From NCBI GenBank assembly GCA_902773675.1, contig CACYFN010000004.1:1-37249 (forward strand): a stretch of 37,249 nt of DNA. Direction: 5' to 3'. This document shows, piece after piece, positions 35,313 through 37,249 of the stretch (positions are counted from its first letter, which is position 1; every line of letters starts with the position of its first letter). The stretch comes from an uncultured Erysipelotrichaceae bacterium. Its GTDB lineage: Bacteria > Bacillota_I > Bacilli_A > RF39 > UBA660. Made by a program: the position numbers and the translations under genes. The notes under the pieces are model-generated. The model searched no databases, was not told the origin of the DNA, and saw nothing but the letters and a program-made list of their open reading frames with translations.

Positions 35313-37249
35313 TGAGAACACATACAAACGATTTTAAAGAAACCATTAAAAGATATGGTAGAAATATACAAGGCAAGATAATATATTATCCTAGTTATGA
35401 GTTAATTACTGAAGATAGTAACAATATACTTACCGAAGCTGATTTACAAATAATATCAGAGCAAGCTAATTATGAAGAAGCTACTGAAATAAATGCAGAA
35501 GATATATTCTCAATGAGTATTGTTAAAAATGGTAATTTATTACAGAGCCTTATGAAAGAGTTTGATTTTGAATCTAAAATTGAATTAAATATAGGCTCTG
35601 TGGTCAATCCACAATTTGGGGTGTTAGTTAATGGAGATTATGAATACTTAGACTATGGTAATTATGTAATTAATTCAAAAGAGTTTAACATGGATACCGA
35701 GACATGGAGTTATGTTTGTTATGATAAAATGTTATTCTCAATGGTCAAGTATAGAGGGTTAAGTAATATTGAATATCCTATTACAATAAAGCAATTTATT
35801 AATAAGTTATGTGATAAAGTTGGACTTGAATTTGAAGATAGTGAATTTGTTAATCAAGGGCAATTGATATATGAAGATTTATACAAGAATAGAGATGTTA
35901 CATATAGAGATATATTTGATGAGATATCTAAAATTGTGGCTGGTAATTTAATGCTTAATGATAGTGACGAAGTTATAGTTGGTTATCCAAACGAAACTAA
36001 CGATACTATTGATGAAGATTATCTAAAAGATACAAATGTTAGAATGTCCGAAAAAATAGGAGTAATCAATAGTGTGGCGATATTAGATAGTGATAATGAT
36101 TTGCAATACGTTGCCGAAGATACACAATCTATTAAAGAAAACGAAATGACAAGGGTAACAATAACTGATAATTTAATAGCAATGAATGGAGATACACAAG
36201 AGATAGCAGATAATATTCTAAATAAATTAAACGGCTTGTATTATTATGCTAACGATTTACAAACGACAGGCGTTTGTTATTATGACTTTTTAGATATGTT
36301 TAACGTAGAAGCACGAGGCAATACTTATCAATGTTTATTACTTAACAATGAAATTACAATAACACAAGGCATTGAAGAACATATATTTACTGAAAAATTT
36401 GAGGAGTTAGAAACGAGCAAAGAAGAATACATTACATCGGTAATGACCAACAAACAAGCTTCATTAAAAATAAATCAGCAAGAAGCAAAAATAGAGGCTA
36501 GAGTTGAAAAAGATGGTATAATTAGTGCAATAAATTTATCTCCTGAAGAAATACAAATTGAAGCTAATAAAATATCACTAGAAGGCAAAGAAATTAACTT
36601 AACAAGTGATGATATTATTATAGAAAGCAATAATTTTAGTGTTGATAAAGATGGAAAGATAACTGCAACTGCTGGTGATATTGGTGGTTTTTTAACTACA
36701 AGTACTTCTTTTTCAAAAGAATTATATGGGTTATATAACTATAATTATTTTGATATGACTTTAGTTGCTATGTATATCATGAATAGAATAAATTTAGATA
36801 CAAATTTATCTAATATTTTAGATGCAAATGATAATGGAAATATTCAACCTTCTGATTATCTAATTATTAGAGACATTATACAAGGTACTCTTGAAAACAC
36901 TAAAGAAGTATCAGGCAAATTTGAACTTAATTCAAATGATCCTAAAAATTGTGTTGCAATAAAAGATAAAAATGATGAAATAATTACAAGTTTAGGTGTA
37001 GATGGAATAAACACAACTTATCTTGTAAGCAATAATATAGTATGTGGAAAAACAGGAACATCATATAGTGATTTTACTGGTGCAACAATAAATGGAAATA
37101 CTGGTAATATAACTTGTGTGTCATTAACTCAAACATCAAAAGAAGAAAATAAAAAGAATTTTGAAAGATTAACCAATGCAAAAGATATTCTTAATCAAGT
37201 AGACATTTATAAATATAATTTTAAAGAAGAAAAAGATACTCATAAAAAA
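35312..37249 (+). CDS. Tail hub/tip protein with dockerin-like repeat and S74-like C-terminus (continues at 1-205)
   Basis: 646 codons here plus 56 at the left end make about 702 residues. The N-terminal ~400 residues resemble a tail hub/endopeptidase-like tail protein (RYGRNIQGKIIYYPSYELITEDSN...IFSMSIVKNGNLLQSLMKEFDF; TIKQFINKLCDKVGLEFEDSEFV). A linker helix (EEYITSVMTNKQASLKINQQEAKIEARVEKDG) leads to beta repeats. DANDNGNIQPSDYLIIRDI (from residue 504) is like one calcium-binding dockerin repeat. From about 605, TSKEENKKNFERLTNAKDILNQVDIYKYNFKEE resembles peptidase S74 self-cleaving chaperones, with Ser609 and nearby Lys as candidate dyad. It should contact the host surface. Confidence 0.83.
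   Translation, partial: MRTHTNDFKETIKRYGRNIQGKIIYYPSYELITEDSNNILTEADLQIISEQANYEEATEINAEDIFSMSIVKNGNLLQSLMKEFDFESKIELNIGSVVNPQFGVLVNGDYEYLDYGNYVINSKEFNMDTETWSYVCYDKMLFSMVKYRGLSNIEYPITIKQFINKLCDKVGLEFEDSEFVNQGQLIYEDLYKNRDVTYRDIFDEISKIVAGNLMLNDSDEVIVGYPNETNDTIDEDYLKDTNVRMSEKIGVINSVAILDSDNDLQYVAEDTQSIKENEMTRVTITDNLIAMNGDTQEIADNILNKLNGLYYYANDLQTTGVCYYDFLDMFNVEARGNTYQCLLLNNEITITQGIEEHIFTEKFEELETSKEEYITSVMTNKQASLKINQQEAKIEARVEKDGIISAINLSPEEIQIEANKISLEGKEINLTSDDIIIESNNFSVDKDGKITATAGDIGGFLTTSTSFSKELYGLYNYNYFDMTLVAMYIMNRINLDTNLSNILDANDNGNIQPSDYLIIRDIIQGTLENTKEVSGKFELNSNDPKNCVAIKDKNDEIITSLGVDGINTTYLVSNNIVCGKTGTSYSDFTGATINGNTGNITCVSLTQTSKEENKKNFERLTNAKDILNQVDIYKYNFKEEKDTHKK
37216..37249. repeat. Terminal direct repeat, right copy (circular overlap)
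   Basis: Identical to bases 1-34; see the left copy. Confidence 0.9.

Noticed and set aside
1-37249. tRNA genes and CRISPR arrays
   Set aside because: No TTCGAATCC-type T-arm with cloverleaf and no regularly spaced repeat array was noticed on either strand. A tRNAscan-SE run would settle the tRNA question.

Overview
The window looks like one complete, circularly assembled genome of a tailed phage with a long non-contractile tail (siphovirus), about 37.2 kb. The first 34 bases are repeated exactly at the end (37216-37249), and one open reading frame, the tail-tip/fibre gene, runs off the right end and continues in frame at position 2 to a stop at 203-205. Every credible gene is on the + strand. 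The DNA is very AT-rich, ribosome sites are strong (AGGAGG type), the endolysin is GH25 + Cpl-7 + LysM, and the structural genes are of PBSX/SPP1-like Gram-positive type. A low-GC Firmicutes or related gut host is the best guess. TGA is used as a stop. No integrase, CI-type repressor, tRNA or CRISPR was seen, so the phage is probably virulent or at least not a canonical integrating temperate phage.

Layout. 35.3 kb-0.2 kb: tail tip protein with an S74-like C-terminus. 0.2-1.9 kb: appendage protein, Dp-1 type holin, endolysin, terminator. 1.9-7.0 kb: early genes from three similar promoters: a membrane-anchored muralytic-like protein, MazG-like pyrophosphohydrolase, coiled-coil peptides, a zinc-ribbon gene interrupted by TGA, a ribbon-helix-helix protein, a RecB-like nuclease fused in frame to a Sak4-like ATPase, a GIY-YIG homing endonuclease, and an SSB-like protein. 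7.0-13.2 kb: Cro-like regulator, replisome organiser, DnaB-type helicase, HNH homing endonuclease, ERCC4-type nuclease and many small proteins. 13.3-19.8 kb: terminase with a small-subunit-like N-terminus, portal, two adhesin/fibre genes and a minor capsid protein. 19.8-20.1 kb: an apparently independent structured RNA. 20.2-28.2 kb: small accessory genes, a sigma-like late regulator, Gln- and Gly-rich proteins, a decoration-like protein, two HNH endonucleases and a papain-like cysteine protease. 28.3-35.3 kb: scaffold, capsid, connectors, tail tube, chaperones, tape measure and a small tail protein.

The most striking feature is a recurring RNA element. At 5.66, 9.65 and 11.04 kb a consensus promoter (-35, exactly 17 nt, -10) fires into an RNA whose predicted first base begins a 10-bp helix S1. 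S1 is interleaved with a 23-29 bp helix S2 that ends in a U-rich run just before a gene. The three copies share almost no sequence but keep geometry, and all S2 imperfections are G-U pairs. A smaller pseudoknot of the same order covers the ribosome site of the HNH gene at 27.3 kb, and a related bistable hairpin with a 17-codon leader ORF lies at 23.0 kb. In each, the 3' strand of S2 overlaps or can alternatively pair with the downstream Shine-Dalgarno region, so these look like promoter-linked RNA switches. Three of the five precede homing endonuclease genes. Together with the ~270-nt pseudoknotted RNA at 19.8-20.1 kb and a 23-residue arginine-rich peptide at 22.66 kb, they suggest an RNA-based regulatory layer; any link between these parts is inference.

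How the genes work together: RHH, Cro-like, AbrB-like and sigma-like proteins are candidates for timing transcription. The replisome organiser probably loads the helicase and recruits the host polymerase; the nuclease, Sak4-like ATPase, SSB-like protein and ERCC4 nuclease form a recombination set. Terminase and portal fill a capsid built on the scaffold, the tail follows the usual order, and holin, endolysin and possibly the early membrane-anchored enzyme act on the envelope.
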